A stretch of 64,000 nt of DNA, taken from Crocodylus rhombifer (lineage: Eukaryota; Chordata; Crocodylia; Crocodylidae). Position 1 is the stretch's first letter, and every line of letters begins with the position of its first letter. This document shows, piece after piece, positions 56,801 through 63,887 of this stretch. The notes beneath the pieces are model-generated. The model made no database searches. It was not told the DNA's origin and saw only the letters and a list, made by a program, of their open reading frames with translations. The translations under genes and the position numbers were made by a program. The stretch is taken from NCBI GenBank assembly GCA_038503035.1, contig JAVSML010024426.1, forward strand, positions 126,607-190,606. Direction: 5' to 3'.

Positions 56801-58955
56801 ATAAACACTGTCTTTGGAGCAGGATGAACTGTGCTGGGATGTGTCCTGACACAGCCGACCTGCTTACTGGTGTCTACAGACATCTTTTGGAGCCACTGTC
56901 CCATGGCGCTGGGCTCCTGCCTCTCTCAGGGCTTTGGGAGCCCAATCCTGCAGAATAACAGCCCCAGGTGCCATGTCCCAAACTGGGATGTGTCTGCAAG
57001 TGGGGGAACCCCACAGTTCTGCAGGCCACAGGCATCCCCTCCCATTTACAGCATCACAAACTGTAACCTCTTCTGGTTGCAGCAACATTTTTGGGCACTT
57101 GGAGTGAGACAAAGGACTAGAAAGTTTGTTCACAATTTGTGCTTCCGTCAACATTTTTATGGGGGCACAAGGGTGACATCTGTTTGCACCCAAAGGAGAA
57201 TCTCTCAGAGAGATATTCTTTAAATCAGATGTTCGAATGCAACATATTGTTTTACAGGGGAGGGTTTAGTGTTCTAGACTGATGACAAAATTGAGCAAAT
57301 GTTTCATTTGCATATGAACTATGACAGAAAAAATTAGAACAACTTCAAAATTTTGCACGCTTCATAATTTCCCAATTACAACAAACTGAACATTTATGTA
57401 AGGTCAGTCATGCTAATAAGAATAAGTTTAATTACATATTTCAAGATTCTCTATAATGTAAATGTTTAATACAAATATACTCACCAACTCCATTAGGTCT
57501 CTCAATTTTCCAATTTCTTCTGGAATGGAAACTAGCTTATTATTACTAACAACCAACACTTTAAGGGGCAGGTCAAACAGGTATTTTGGCAATGTTGATA
57601 AAAGATTTCGACTAGGAGAAAAAAGGAGAGAAGGAGGAAAAAGAAGAAGAAATTTTAATATTCCGCTGACAATTTACATTGAGTTTGAGATTCTTAATAT
57701 AAAAAAAATCCTTTTCCCTTCTATCAGTTATACTAATTTATCTATTATATAGTCATATAACTAAATCCAACTGTAAGCTATATTTTCTAGCATGAATCAT
57801 TTGCCAGATCCCCGTAGTCAAATAAATGTCATGTCCCCATCCAATCTGAATAAATGATACTCTACTGTAATAGTTTAGAGCTGCCCATCTTCCATCAATA
57901 AAATGGGGAACTAGATGCTGATTTAAACTGCTTTCCTGACATCCAAGCATCATTGAGTGAAAGGGACTAGAAACAAAATGACAAAATGTAAAAACCTACT
58001 GACTTACTAGACGAGAATTTTAGCTGTACAAAAATACAAACCATGCTGAAACATGCATTCTTGAAGTTCTGGGTAATGACACCCAGGAACATTTCCTTTG
58101 TTTGGCAGAGCTGATCAATGGAGAGGTGCAGTGAACCCTGTATTATGTCGCTGAAAGGTACGTTTTAATTAATGCTGACTTGTACATTATGGGCCTCAGT
58201 AACCGCCCTGCACAACAGAAGCATGCTACACTAACAAGAAAGATGTCCCTATTCATGCTGTCATTGCACTCTTCCAGCTACAGGTCACCCCTTGTCACAG
58301 GTATATATAAAAATACATTTCCTGGTAAAATACCTGTGCTAGACAAGAAGTGTGTTTTGAAAAGCAGACTGTTCAGCTAGAATAATGAATCAATTGCTGT
58401 CAGGCATAAAGGCGAAGCTGTGGCAGTTTTCAATGGTTTAACAATAGGCCAATCTGGAGAGTTTCAAAATTCTTTCAGTTCTTAGTTTTCCTTTCTCACA
58501 CATCCTCCACCTGCCTACTTCCGCAGCACGGGACAGCGTACCCATCTTTCCTGGAAAGCTGATGCTTATTTCTCGTTCCTCCTCTCAGATGATGTGGCTA
58601 ATTGTTTTCAGCACTGCAGGCACATCGAGCATCATTTGTTTGTATGACAGGCAAGTTGAACCTATTGTGCAGAATGAGCCAGTCTCTATAGCCTATGAAA
58701 AGTTATTACTCCAAAAAAAAGGAAGGAGCGAGAACAACGTACAGTAGGTTATCACCAACTGTGGGGGTCTAGTGTTGAGATACAGGACAAGGGGAGAAAA
58801 GGTTACTCACCTAATGTTAAGATACGTTAACATCTGCAGATTTTTAATAGCTTCGGGAATGGATTTGATGCAATTGTGATACAAATTTAATGTCTCAAGT
58901 GGTGCGAACAGCCATACATCAGGAGGAATTTCCGTGAATCTATTTTTTGATAGGT
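20692..58955 (-). CDS. LRCH2: LRCH2, exons 2-21 (5' end missing)
   Basis: Twenty exons joined on the minus strand: 58955-58811, 57611-57485, 54649-54544, 54456-54320, 53363-53230, 51248-51161, 50052-49941, 49597-49500, 49412-49345, 49113-49009, 44226-44155, 33550-33502, 31742-31626, 28867-28823, 27696-27646, 26001-25944, 24562-24450, 23232-23095, 22290-22213, 20811-20692. They total 1961 nt, begin two bases inside a codon and read through 652 residues to TAA. Residues 1-190 are leucine-rich repeats, 190-520 a polar linker, 524-545 a charged coiled-coil-like stretch and about 550-648 a CH domain. LRCH proteins are cortical, actin-linked scaffolds; LRCH family members are reported to bind DOCK exchange factors. 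The role here is by family, and LRCH2 is the least studied member. LRR wording such as NRFTEIPPDVWLFAPLETL and the linker motif DSGIGSDNGDKRLSTTE fit LRCH2 rather than LRCH1 or LRCH3. Human LRCH2 is about 765 residues, so roughly 110 N-terminal residues lie outside the window. Confidence 0.95.
20812..22212 (-). other. LRCH2 intron 20
   Basis: 1401 bp. At 22020-22113 'cagctgcctaagcttt'-like spacing with 'gacccaggtgtcctgagtcc' suggests an ancient MIR copy in reverse orientation. Otherwise unremarkable. Confidence 0.7.
22213..22290 (-). CDS. LRCH2: LRCH2 exon 20, CH domain middle
   Basis: 78 nt, acceptor gttttacag, donor gtacac, phase 0 at both ends. It encodes PKLSMAKCRRNVENFLDAC and KKLGVPQ, the CH-domain helix with the NVxxFLxACxxLG pattern. 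Confidence 0.97.
22559..23063 (+). repeat. CR1 LINE 3' end in LRCH2 intron 19
   Basis: Sense-strand CR1 of about 505 bp: 'ctgagtccagcgaagggcaa', 'gatagcagccttcaagtccc', 'gtgaagttctggaacaggtt', 'gacaaagccttgtctgggat', 'ggttggactggatgtgacct'. It occupies most of the 804-bp intron between the two central CH exons and is antisense to the gene. It ends about 30 bp from the exon 19 donor. Confidence 0.92.
23095..23232 (-). CDS. LRCH2: LRCH2 exon 19, CH domain first half
   Basis: 138 nt, acceptor gtcaatag, donor gtaggt, phase 0 at both ends. It encodes NLESRLKVMLPDDIGAALM, DGVVLCHLANHIRPRSVAS and IHVPSPAV. The DGVxLCxLxNxIxP core is the diagnostic CH-domain motif. A CR1 remnant ends about 30 bp beyond its donor site. 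Confidence 0.97.
23233..24449 (-). other. LRCH2 intron 18
   Basis: 1217 bp. Next to the acceptor is a purine-rich run (agaaaaagaaaaagaaaaag on plus), which is the polypyrimidine tract on the coding strand. No repeat family recognised. Confidence 0.7.
24450..24562 (-). CDS. LRCH2: LRCH2 exon 18, charged helix before CH domain
   Basis: 113 nt, acceptor ttcacag, donor gtatgt. It encodes FSRTSRQDYGAVDPGFTMR followed by RKMEHLREEREQIRQLRN. The second half is a highly charged helix, probably coiled coil, immediately before the CH domain and conserved in LRCH1 and LRCH2. Confidence 0.96.
24563..25943 (-). other. LRCH2 intron 17
   Basis: 1381 bp, unique-looking; nothing recognised. Confidence 0.7.
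25944..26001 (-). CDS. LRCH2: LRCH2 exon 17
   Basis: 58 nt, acceptor ttaaacag behind a run of 13 T on the coding strand, donor gtaagc. It encodes DYERTDSNSHGPFGLKPRS plus one base of Ala. PFGLKPRS is conserved between LRCH1 and LRCH2. Confidence 0.95.
26002..27645 (-). other. LRCH2 intron 16
   Basis: 1644 bp; contains the small CR1 tail at 26578-26660, otherwise unremarkable. Confidence 0.7.
26578..26660 (+). repeat. CR1 LINE tail
   Basis: 'ggggctggacccgatgatct', 'tgtaaggtccctctcagccc' and a short 'catctatgcatctatgaa' end. A minimal 5'-truncated CR1, antisense to LRCH2. Confidence 0.85.
27646..27696 (-). CDS. LRCH2: LRCH2 exon 16, 51-nt exon
   Basis: 51 nt, acceptor tttttag, donor gtacaa, phase 0 at both ends. 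It encodes QDSDNTNVSPQSPVSSE. The SPQSPVSSE motif carries several Ser-Pro sites, typical of a phosphorylated linker (inference). Confidence 0.94.
27697..28822 (-). other. LRCH2 intron 15
   Basis: 1126 bp. At 28655-28745 'aggctgcaagctctttgggg' and 'caaggacagccatc' resemble the L2/CR1-type 3' word 'gtaagctctttggggcaggg'. A direct duplication of 'aaatgcatttggg' lies near 28470-28495. Confidence 0.6.
28823..28867 (-). CDS. LRCH2: LRCH2 exon 15, 45-nt microexon
   Basis: 45 nt, acceptor ttttgcag, donor gtgaga, phase 0 at both ends. It encodes YKSSRKSSSGNENDE, equivalent to human YKSMRKSSSGNENDE. A candidate cassette exon because its removal keeps the frame. Confidence 0.93.
28868..31625 (-). other. 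LRCH2 intron 14
   Basis: 2758 bp. Holds a MIR-like piece around 29650-29740 ('ttacagctaggaactgaagt', 'gtttaaggtcacaag') and the short interspersed element at 30640-30765. Confidence 0.6.
30640..30765. repeat. Short interspersed element with 'ctaacacggcta'
   Basis: Contains 'gaccttatagactaattaat', 'ggcataagctttcattagca' and 'caggctaacacggctaagta', the layout of an abundant sauropsid short element. Its ends 'aatgcagagagg' and 'cctctctgctgcat' are roughly inverted. Family name not certain. Confidence 0.65.
31626..31742 (-). CDS. LRCH2: LRCH2 exon 14, linker
   Basis: 117 nt, phase 0 at both ends, acceptor aaaacag, donor gtatca. It encodes PLENQKDETDEQHWPETQP, VIWQTEERRKSK and QLRKEYFK. The basic end (RRKSKQLRK) is a conserved LRCH2 linker mark absent from LRCH1 and LRCH3. 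Confidence 0.95.
31743..33501 (-). other. LRCH2 intron 13
   Basis: 1759 bp. At 32556-32640 a TTA microsatellite is followed by 'agatttatagcccaccctat' and 'gctcagaatggcttcc', resembling the 3' end of an L2-like element in reverse. Confidence 0.6.
33502..33550 (-). CDS. LRCH2: LRCH2 exon 13, small linker exon
   Basis: 49 nt, acceptor gtttttaag, donor gtaagt. It encodes (S)VSADEANSPLSPYSWQ, matching the SADEVNSPLSPLTWQ segment of LRCH2. Too short to find as an open frame; recognised from family sequence plus phase. Confidence 0.93.
35560..35815. mobile_element. Foldback element with 64-bp arms
   Basis: Near-perfect inverted arms at 35634-35697 and 35729-35792, starting 'tgtcttttattggaccaact' and ending with its complement, around a 31-bp loop. 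The left side continues into 'agagtgatgttgtagccata', the same element type as a fragment at 59510-59600. It may be a head-to-head pair of the short 'tattggaccaact' family or a true foldback MITE. Confidence 0.8.
36180..36344 (-). repeat. CR1 LINE fragment, 3' part (split copy)
   Basis: 'gaagggaccttgagaagtca' and 'gtccgacctgctcttaaacc' are antisense CR1. The copy stops in 'ccattctccatgtgaaatct' and resumes at about 36833. Confidence 0.75.
36345..36832. mobile_element. GC-rich insertion inside CR1
   Basis: About 490 bp with no CR1 similarity splits an antisense CR1. Near its edges 'ggggcatatgtgcatga' and the complement of 'tctgcacatgccct' are inverted relatives, suggesting terminal inverted repeats. 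Interior is GC-rich. It contains open frames on both strands without any recognised domain. Family unknown. Confidence 0.55.
36833..37560 (-). repeat. CR1 LINE (continuation of split copy)
   Basis: 'cagttagaagtttccccctc', 'taagcccattactttttgtc', 'tgatatcatctgtaaactta' and 'ttgatgaaaatactgaatgg' are antisense CR1 words in the right order. A short sense CR1 tail ('ttagactagataaccctaga', 'agttccttccatcttcac') seems inserted at about 36965-37036. Confidence 0.8.
37561..38079. other. Intron 12 spacer, no recognised element
   Basis: Between two antisense CR1 copies. Contains a 20-base T run at 37984-38000 region; otherwise nothing seen. Confidence 0.5.
38080..39215 (-). repeat. CR1 LINE, about 1.1 kb
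   Basis: Long antisense CR1: 'tttgtgccaccagcaaattt', 'ggtcattaatgaagacacga', 'actgatcctggagggactct', 'gcattccctttgtttacaaa' and 'acatttgctactgtccaata'. Diverged, with many stops, so not active. Confidence 0.85.
39216..41414. other. Intron 12, mostly unique
   Basis: About 2.2 kb; a possible L2/CR1-like tail near 40918-40990 ('atactgtaagttttttgaga'). A 107-codon open frame at 39671-39994 has no recognisable domain. Confidence 0.45.
41671..41924. mobile_element. hAT-like miniature element
   Basis: Ends 'caggtgtgttaaac' and the complement of 'gtttgacacccttg', both of the CAGGGGTGTCAAAC type. Flanking 8-mers ttttacaa and ctctacaa agree at 6 of 8 positions. 254 bp, with 'ctgtgagccagatccagcc' near the left end. 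No transposase frame. Confidence 0.85.
42090..42469. mobile_element. hAT-like miniature element with 8-bp TSD
   Basis: 380 bp, with flanking direct repeat ttatagac at 42082-42089 and 42470-42477, a perfect 8-bp target duplication. Ends 'cacctgtgtccaac' and the complement of 'gaatacccttg' are decayed CAGGGGTGT-type termini. 'ctgtgggctggat' and 'agatctggcccgtggcc' near the ends fit the same class. Confidence 0.88.
42666..42707. repeat. 21-bp tandem duplication
   Basis: Two adjacent copies of a 21-bp unit beginning 'tatcacaaaaagattacatc', differing at the last base. Confidence 0.9.
44155..44226 (-). CDS. LRCH2: LRCH2 exon 12, linker
   Basis: 72 nt, acceptor cacccag, donor gtatta (weak). It encodes (R)LLNHSTSVSTRNRPKQQT and VESEK plus two bases of Ser. 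Human LRCH2 has a similar NHSTSVMRNKPKQTVE segment; here a few residues are inserted. It is isolated by a 4.8-kb intron upstream and a 10.6-kb intron downstream. Confidence 0.92.
44884..44938 (+). repeat. CR1 LINE tail
   Basis: 'ctgaggtcccttccagccct' plus 'aacgtctatgaaag'. Very short, antisense to LRCH2. Confidence 0.8.
48235..48318. repeat. 43-bp tandem duplication
   Basis: Two copies of a 43-bp unit starting 'gaggagagataagaagtcag' at 48235 and 48278, each running to 'tgatacct', with a few differences. Confidence 0.88.
49009..49113 (-). CDS. LRCH2: LRCH2 exon 11, predicted helical segment
   Basis: 105 nt, acceptor ctttcag, donor gtattt. It encodes LQKEQLLAEEEDELKEVTD and LRKIAAQLLQQEQKN. 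Glu-, Gln-, Lys- and Leu-rich with heptad-like spacing, so a coiled coil is likely. Its length is divisible by three with the same phase at both ends, so skipping it would keep frame. Confidence 0.95.
49345..49412 (-). CDS. LRCH2: LRCH2 exon 10, linker
   Basis: 68 nt, acceptor gtataag, donor gtaagc. It encodes EQGKHPEKSQKIEPNEEWG and DEK plus two bases of Gln. This is one of the more diverged parts of the linker. The exon is accepted because phase and both splice sites agree with its neighbours and the SxKxxEExGDEK pattern is kept. Confidence 0.88.
49500..49597 (-). CDS. LRCH2: LRCH2 exon 9, linker
   Basis: 98 nt, acceptor tcactag, donor gtactg. It encodes (D)QEVDDYIDPNAEDAAIPE and QGDVQIGPFISYIK. 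The acidic DPNxEDxxxPEQG core matches the family. The preceding intron is 343 bp and the following one 87 bp. Confidence 0.94.
49598..49940 (-). other. LRCH2 intron 8
   Basis: 343 bp, nothing recognised. Confidence 0.8.
49941..50052 (-). CDS. LRCH2: LRCH2 exon 8, linker
   Basis: 112 nt, acceptor tttacag, donor gtaagg. It encodes PSDDDTISLHSQVSESTRE, then QTLRNDNHLIGNKHDSQK and one base of Asp. The PSDDDTxSLHSQVSES motif identifies LRCH2 rather than LRCH1, which has PSDEDTVSL, or LRCH3. Confidence 0.95.
50053..51160 (-). other. LRCH2 intron 7
   Basis: 1108 bp; holds the hAT-like element at 50477-50656. The rest is AT-rich and unremarkable. Confidence 0.75.
50477..50656. mobile_element. hAT-like miniature element
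   Basis: 180 bp between 'caggggtcagcaccc' and 'aggttgccaacccctg', which are inverted relatives. The flanking 8-mers (tctcggtc, ctcaagtc) agree only in part. 'ctcataggctggatcc' follows the left end, as in other members here. Confidence 0.8.
51161..51248 (-). CDS. LRCH2: LRCH2 exon 7, linker
   Basis: 88 nt, acceptor cttatag, donor gtgagt. It encodes (S)MEDFYPNKNHGPDSGIGS and DNGDKRLSTTE. The DSGIGSDNGxKRLSTTE stretch is shared with LRCH1 in weaker form and is a good linker marker for LRCH2. It is rich in Ser, Thr and acidic residues and probably unstructured. Confidence 0.95.
51412..51628. mobile_element. Possible hAT-like miniature element
   Basis: Left end 'caggggtggccaac'; right end 'gctggcccccactg', whose complement agrees with the left end at 11 of 14 positions. 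No target duplication found. Confidence 0.55.
52425..53189. mobile_element. Possible hAT-like element, GC-rich core
   Basis: The right end, complemented, is 'cagggctgcgcgaaacacc'; the left end 'aagagttgagtgaaatttt' is a plausible decayed partner. The core (about 52560-52860) is GC-rich, and the flanks are full of 'gaaac' words. No target duplication found. It ends 40 bp from the exon 6 donor. Confidence 0.5.
53230..53363 (-). CDS. LRCH2: LRCH2 exon 6, LRR C-cap and linker start
   Basis: 134 nt, acceptor cctaacag, donor gtattt. It encodes ICLKGKVHIFKFLSIQACL followed by DLPSLGKRIPSQPLTD and two bases of Ser. The ICxKGKVHIFKxLxIQA block is the conserved cap after the LRRs in the LRCH family. 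A plausible internal acceptor (attcag, just above 53315) could mislead gene finders, but the reading frame and family sequence support the longer exon. Confidence 0.93.
53364..54319 (-). other. LRCH2 intron 5
   Basis: 956 bp, unique-looking. Confidence 0.8.
54320..54456 (-). CDS. LRCH2: LRCH2 exon 5, LRRs
   Basis: 137 nt, acceptor ccttacag, donor gttagt. It encodes (E)LGDLPLVKLDFSCNKITE, IPVCYRKLCHLQVIILDNN and PMQIPPAQ, the last typical LRRs and the start of the LRR C-cap. The sequence is close to mammalian LRCH2 as remembered, with conservative changes such as PMQI for PLQV. Confidence 0.95.
54544..54649 (-). CDS. LRCH2: LRCH2 exon 4, LRRs
   Basis: 106 nt, acceptor ttgcttag, donor gtaagc. 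It encodes DVSCNEIQVLPQQIGKL, then QSLRELNIRRNNLHMLPD and one base of the following Glu codon. It is separated from the next exon by an intron of only 87 bp (54457-54543). Confidence 0.95.
54889..55025 (+). repeat. MIR SINE
   Basis: Sense MIR: 'ctaatgcactggactgcaga', 'gatcagaagatgcacctgtt', 'aagcaagtcatttat' and 'cctctgtaaaatggggataa'. The core and 3' part are well preserved for an amniote-age SINE. Confidence 0.88.
55862..56290. mobile_element. Composite short element with internal hairpin
   Basis: Starts 'gtggtagaggtgatatcttt' and 'tattagaccaactaggtagt', and ends 'agaccaacacggctgcaact'. Its middle contains inverted arms at 56111-56143 and 56172-56204. The ends are the same family as the motifs at 17425 and 35560. 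Confidence 0.7.
57485..57611 (-). CDS. LRCH2: LRCH2 exon 3, LRRs
   Basis: 127 nt, acceptor tctcctag, donor gtgagt. It encodes (S)RNLLSTLPKYLFDLPL, then KVLVVSNNKLVSIPEEIG and ends at RDLMEL. Two LRR units with the asparagine ladder are intact. Read in phase with exon 2; no stop or frameshift. Confidence 0.95.
57612..58810 (-). other. LRCH2 intron 2
   Basis: 1199 bp, nothing recognised apart from a purine-rich stretch beside the acceptor of exon 3. Confidence 0.8.
58811..58955 (-). CDS. LRCH2: LRCH2 exon 2, first LRRs
   Basis: 145 nt, between acceptor cccacag and donor gtgagt. It encodes (D)LSKNRFTEIPPDVWLF... through MLTYLNI(S), with two LRR cores of LxxLxLxxN type. The first two bases complete an Asp codon begun in the unseen exon 1. 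The last two bases (AG) start a Ser codon finished in the next exon. Numbering assumes that a single exon lies upstream, as in other vertebrates. Confidence 0.95.
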
Positions 58956-59509
58956 CTGTGGGAAAGAAAAGAAATTTCTTAAGGTCAAAAATTTACCCAA
59001 GACCAGAGAAATGCAGAGGACCAAGAGGCTAGTAGAGAAAAATGTTCATAAAACAGATGCTGATAATTAACCTAATCAGGTTAAAACCTTGAAATAAAAA
59101 AAAGGTTAATGGTTGTACCTTTCACCATTTTTACCCTCTGCTTAAAAAGGGACCCAGAATCTAAACTTATGCCACCACCTATTCCCTGTAAAATTAAAAA
59201 TGTTCAACAAATATCAATCATGATTTTCAATTCTCTTTCTCTCTGTCTTTAATCTACACGATTCCCTCTCATCTTTCTCCCTTGCTAGGCACAACAAGAC
59301 AACACCTAACAATAAGATACAAACTCAGAGACAACTATGGTCCTTTGGAAGCATGTAATTTTCTTTAACGTCAACATTTATTCTTTCAACCAACCCAAAA
59401 ATAATTTAATATTCAAGCAAAATTTATTCAGCTAATTAAACTAAAAAACAGCAAAGAATGGGCAAAATCCACGTGTCTATTTTAAGAGAATTTATCCCAA
59501 CCATGCAAC

Positions 59510-59600
59510 TGGTCCAGTAAGAGATATCAGCTACAAAAATCCTTGCTTCACATCATTCCTGGACCATCGTGGCTACAACATCACTCCAGAACTGCCACCT
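59510..59600. repeat. Fragment of the 35560 short element family
   Basis: 'catcattcctggaccatcgt' and 'ggctacaacatcactcc' are the reverse complement of the left side of the element at 35560-35640; 'actggtccagtaagagatat' matches its 'tcttttattggacc' part. Confidence 0.75.
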
Positions 59601-62600
59601 TTGTTACCATGAATGCAGGCAATGTCTGCTTTCCCAATTATACAGATGGCCTAGGGACTTCCCACATACACTGCCGCCAAGGCAACATTAAAAATCACTT
59701 TAAAAAAAAAACTTCCGATGACTCCTCTCAAAATCCACCCTAGACATCCACGTGCCGGGAAGTACCGCACATCGCCCCACTGCAGAATAGAGAGAAATCA
59801 GCAGCTCCTCCCAGAAAACATTATTCAGCATTGCCACAAACCTAGCATGATCTCCATACAACACACTGGCAAGAAGGAAGGAAGGCTGTCAGTCACCTAT
59901 TTGACATTCTCACGCTGTACTGAAAAAACTGAACACCACTTTTAACACTAAACCCCAAGCCATAAAAAGTCTTCTGGCAAACTGAAGCCAGACTGTGTTA
60001 AGTGGGACCGCACAGTGAATTAGTATTTGCAGCTGCCATTCAGAAAATAAACTGGATGAACACTGTGAAACAATGGCTTCCAGGGACATTGATTTTGAAA
60101 TCCTGCTTCCTAAAGTCTAAGACATGTGAAACTTGAGTGAACAACTACTTACCACCAAAAATAAATGGAGGAAGTTACTGATATTTTTAGGAAATCTTCT
60201 GTACATAAGAAAAACGCTCAACTGTAACTGCTAAAAGTCCTTCTGTGACAATCAATGTGGCCAAGTAAGGAGCACTCCTTGGTGTTGGGTCCCGGAGGCT
60301 ATAACAAGCATCTGCTCCGCTAGCAAAAGCACCTTGATATTGGAGAACGGGGAGGAAAAATATTTATCTGCATGTAGGGAGTTAACTGAAGTAAACTAGC
60401 TGGGTAGACTTGTTAAAGCCTTTCAGAGAATTTGGCTTTCTGTCCTTTCTGCTTCAGGACTGCAAAAGGTTATAGAAAAATATAGGTCAGAAAAGTTGCC
60501 CTTTTCCTTTTTGACATTGCTAAGATCAATACCCTTTAAACACGATTTCTGTGCAGGGTGCAGTAGCTGGGTTCAAAGCACACGGGGCTACAGGTCCATT
60601 TCCAACAGTCCCAAAGCACCCAGGATGGGAGTGTCTAGGTACTGAGAAAATTGAAGACTACTCCAAATAATGCAACCAGGCCATTCTGCAACAGGAGACA
60701 AAAGGAGGAACTTCTTTTGTGGAAGAGCCTGAACCTGCTTGCCATGGACAAAGCAACGTTCAGGGAAAGCAGCCACCCTCACTTGAACCCTCAGCTCTTT
60801 TGTGATGGAAAGCCTAAGGTTTAGAGAGTTCATGAAGATCCAAAATGCTGGAAACCGGAAGCCTGAAGGGCAGGGCATCAAACATCCAGCCTGCGGAGCC
60901 CCGCCATCTGGCCCCTGTGCTGCCTTGGGTCTGATCAGATACACATGGGGTACGTGCACGGCCCTGGTGTGGAGCTTGCCCTGGGATGCATGCCACACAC
61001 AGTGCCCACGCCAGCTGGTCCAGGACCCCCCGACTACAGGGCTACCCAGAACAAAATGTACCTGTGGGATACAATGCCACTTTTCCCTGCTCAGATTCTC
61101 TGTCCCCGACACCTTCTCGCACGCGCTCCTTTCCCTCCCATCAGGAATCTCATTACTTTTCAAAGATACGTCCCTTTTGTTCCCGTTAAACGTCCTCCCA
61201 CTTACTTTGCTCTGCCTGATCTCAGTCATTTTTTTTCTCCATTTGACCCAGTTTCTGCATTTTTAGGGCTCTTCACCCTTACCAGCTGCATTTTCACAAA
61301 AAAGTAGTTTCTCATCCCCCACATGAATCTTGCAGACAAACCCAGACTGCTAAAATAAAGTTATATTTGCTTTAACCAGATGTTAGTATAATACGACCAG
61401 TCAGAAGCCCAAATGCCATTTTTGTACTGCAGGTTTCTGAACAGACACACTAGTTCAGAGCTGTGCAAGTGCATAAATACATTTAGCCACCAGTGTCTAG
61501 GCAGGTCTATTTGGGGATATCTGTACTAAGGAAGTTATGCTGTCAAAATACATGTACTGCACATGGAGATAAGCTTCATTACACACTTTTTTCAGGAAAT
61601 TTATCGTGCAGTTTGTAGACAGCTGTTTTATGTTTTGTCTTCTGGAAAGCACCTCACAACTCAAATTCCAGGGAAACTGAAAGAAAAGACTTTTATATTC
61701 AATCTTGATTGAAAACAAAGCTTTATAATAGGGGATGAAACACAAAACACGCCCTTACTGGCTTCAGCCTTTTGGGCTCCTCAGCTATCAGTCGCTCAGT
61801 TTCAATAAGGTGCAGTCTCGTGTGGTCTGGGTAAGAACCGTCCAAACCCACAAAGTTACCTTCCCTCTTTGAAATGCACCACTTCATGCTACTTCATCAG
61901 AAAATGTGCAGCTGGGCAAAACCTGAACCCTGCACTTGAGTCAACTTGTAAAATAAAAACAACTGCCTTGCCTACAATCAGCAGGGAAAATGTCTGTGGG
62001 GGAACCCACATTGTGCTAAAAAGAAACAGACCTTGAAATCCCCCACTATAAGCTTCTGCATGCGTGCCCTATAAAAAAGGCATTTCCTGTGCAGTCTAGT
62101 TTAGCCATTTGAAGGGAGAATTTTCTGCATGCACAGAGCTTTTTCAGGGCTTTGCCAGGTACTGCAAAATAACTTAATATTCTCTATGAACAAAGATGCT
62201 GTATTTACCCAAATCCAAAATGACTTTGAATACCAGACAACCCTCCCAATAATTAGCTTCTATATATGTCTATTCTGTTCCCTGTACAGAACCTATTCAT
62301 TGGAGTGTCGCCTTCAATTTGTACTGCTCCACCACCGCAGCAGAGAAAGCTGTTGAACTTAACACAGGTTTGCAAAACTAGTATGAAACTGCCAACGCCT
62401 GATGTAAAAATCAAAGAAATCTCTGATGTGATAGCGGACTACATTTAAGCTACTACTAATCTTGTGAGTACTGGACATCCATAAAGCGCACAAGAGTAAG
62501 AGTAAAATACATTAAATGTCCTGGAGTATTTTCAGTTTATATAGCCTGTCTAATGTGCCATAGACTTGGCTACAGATATCACACCAAAGCGTAACCCCAA

Positions 62601-62689
62601 TCCTTACTGTTTTACGGGGCTTGGGACCACAGTATGTTTTAGTCACTCAGCTCTACGCAGGAGAACTGGGAGAAATGCAATGAACTGTT

Positions 62690-62742
62690 GCACCCAGGAG
62701 GTCAGATCTGATGGCCTGATTGTCACTGGCCTTAAGAATGAG
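62690..62742 (+). repeat. Possible CR1 tail
   Basis: 'ggaggtcagatctgatggcc' and 'gtcactggccttaagaatg' resemble a CR1 tail of an old subfamily. Confidence 0.4.
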
Positions 62743-63887
62743 TATAATCTCTCTCGCTTTTAAACTCCTGAAAATTATTCCAAAACATTAAAACCTTCAA
62801 CCAACACCTCAGATCACAGAACTATTAAAAAACATAGAGCCATGACACTGCATCAACATGTTTCTCCACGTACTTGCAAGAGGCACCTGTTATGTGGAAT
62901 AAAAATGGCATCCTAAAATAACAAAATCTAATTACATTTTACACAGCAGATTAAGTCAGGTGGTATCAGAACAGTATTCAATCAATTACATGCTAGGAAA
63001 TACTACACTCGTTGCACACAAACTAAAATACGCACTGAGCTTACAAGCCCTAGCAATTATTCTGTTGTCATTAATGGAGTCACAGGTTCGATCTCTCTCT
63101 TACCCTCCTCTCAGACACTGAACCAAATGCCCCCTCCTAATTATTCTCTTTGTGGTATTTTAGAGTCCCAACAACAAACACCGGATCTGCACATTCATGG
63201 ACCGAGCTCCAATGGTGAGAACCTGTAGTGCAGACATGGCCGAGACATTTTATTGCTGTTTTGTCTAGTCCTATAGTTAACAATACTTTTGCTGCACGAG
63301 AGTTTTCATGCAACAGAAATAAGGCAAAGATGCACAAAGGTACTTAGGTGCCTAGGTGCTTTTGCTTAGACTCCGGGCAGCAAAAATGAAGGTTGAAAGC
63401 AACTGGCCAACAGACACTGTTAGTTCCTGGAACTTAATTAAGGAAAAGGGCCTGGAAAGGGGTAAGGAACAGAACTAAGCAAGCACAGATATGATCTCTA
63501 TATTTGAAATGAGCAGGTTGACCCATAACTAAAGGTTATCATACATTTACCTCAATTGGTTTGCTACTGAACTGCTGACCAGTGCACATCAGTGGTCAAA
63601 TTCTGCATGTGCTAGCCCTGAGTAAAAAACTCTTCCCTCCCCTCAACTGTTCTTTGCTACTGGGTCACATCCATTTCACTAATCCCTGTCAGTGTTTCTA
63701 AAATCCAGGTACGCTGTGATGTAAAACACAACCAGAATTTACACAAAAAAAGAAAATCTTTCCAAACAGAAGATTGTGTGCCCGGTAAATAAAAGGAACC
63801 TGGTACATAACCTTCTAAGTAGCAATCCTGAGTCTTTATGATCTGTTTTTATAAAGGAAAAGGCAGGAATGAACATACTGTAGGGCA

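Larger units (their letters stand above)
54650..57484 (-). other. LRCH2 intron 3
   Basis: 2835 bp; holds the MIR copy at 54889-55025 and the composite short element at 55862-56290. 56291-57484 is mostly unique. Confidence 0.75.

Noticed and set aside
20692..58955. Assignment to LRCH1 or LRCH3
   Set aside because: LRCH1 and LRCH3 differ in the first LRRs (NRLVEVP or NRLSEIP instead of NRFTEIP) and lack the SADExNSPLSP and EERRxSKQxRKEYFK linker segments seen here. LRCH1 also has a hydrophobic C-terminal tail that is absent here.
60588..61266. 213-codon minus and 154-codon plus frames
   Set aside because: Overlap each other in intron 1, no domain recognised, no conserved splice sites.
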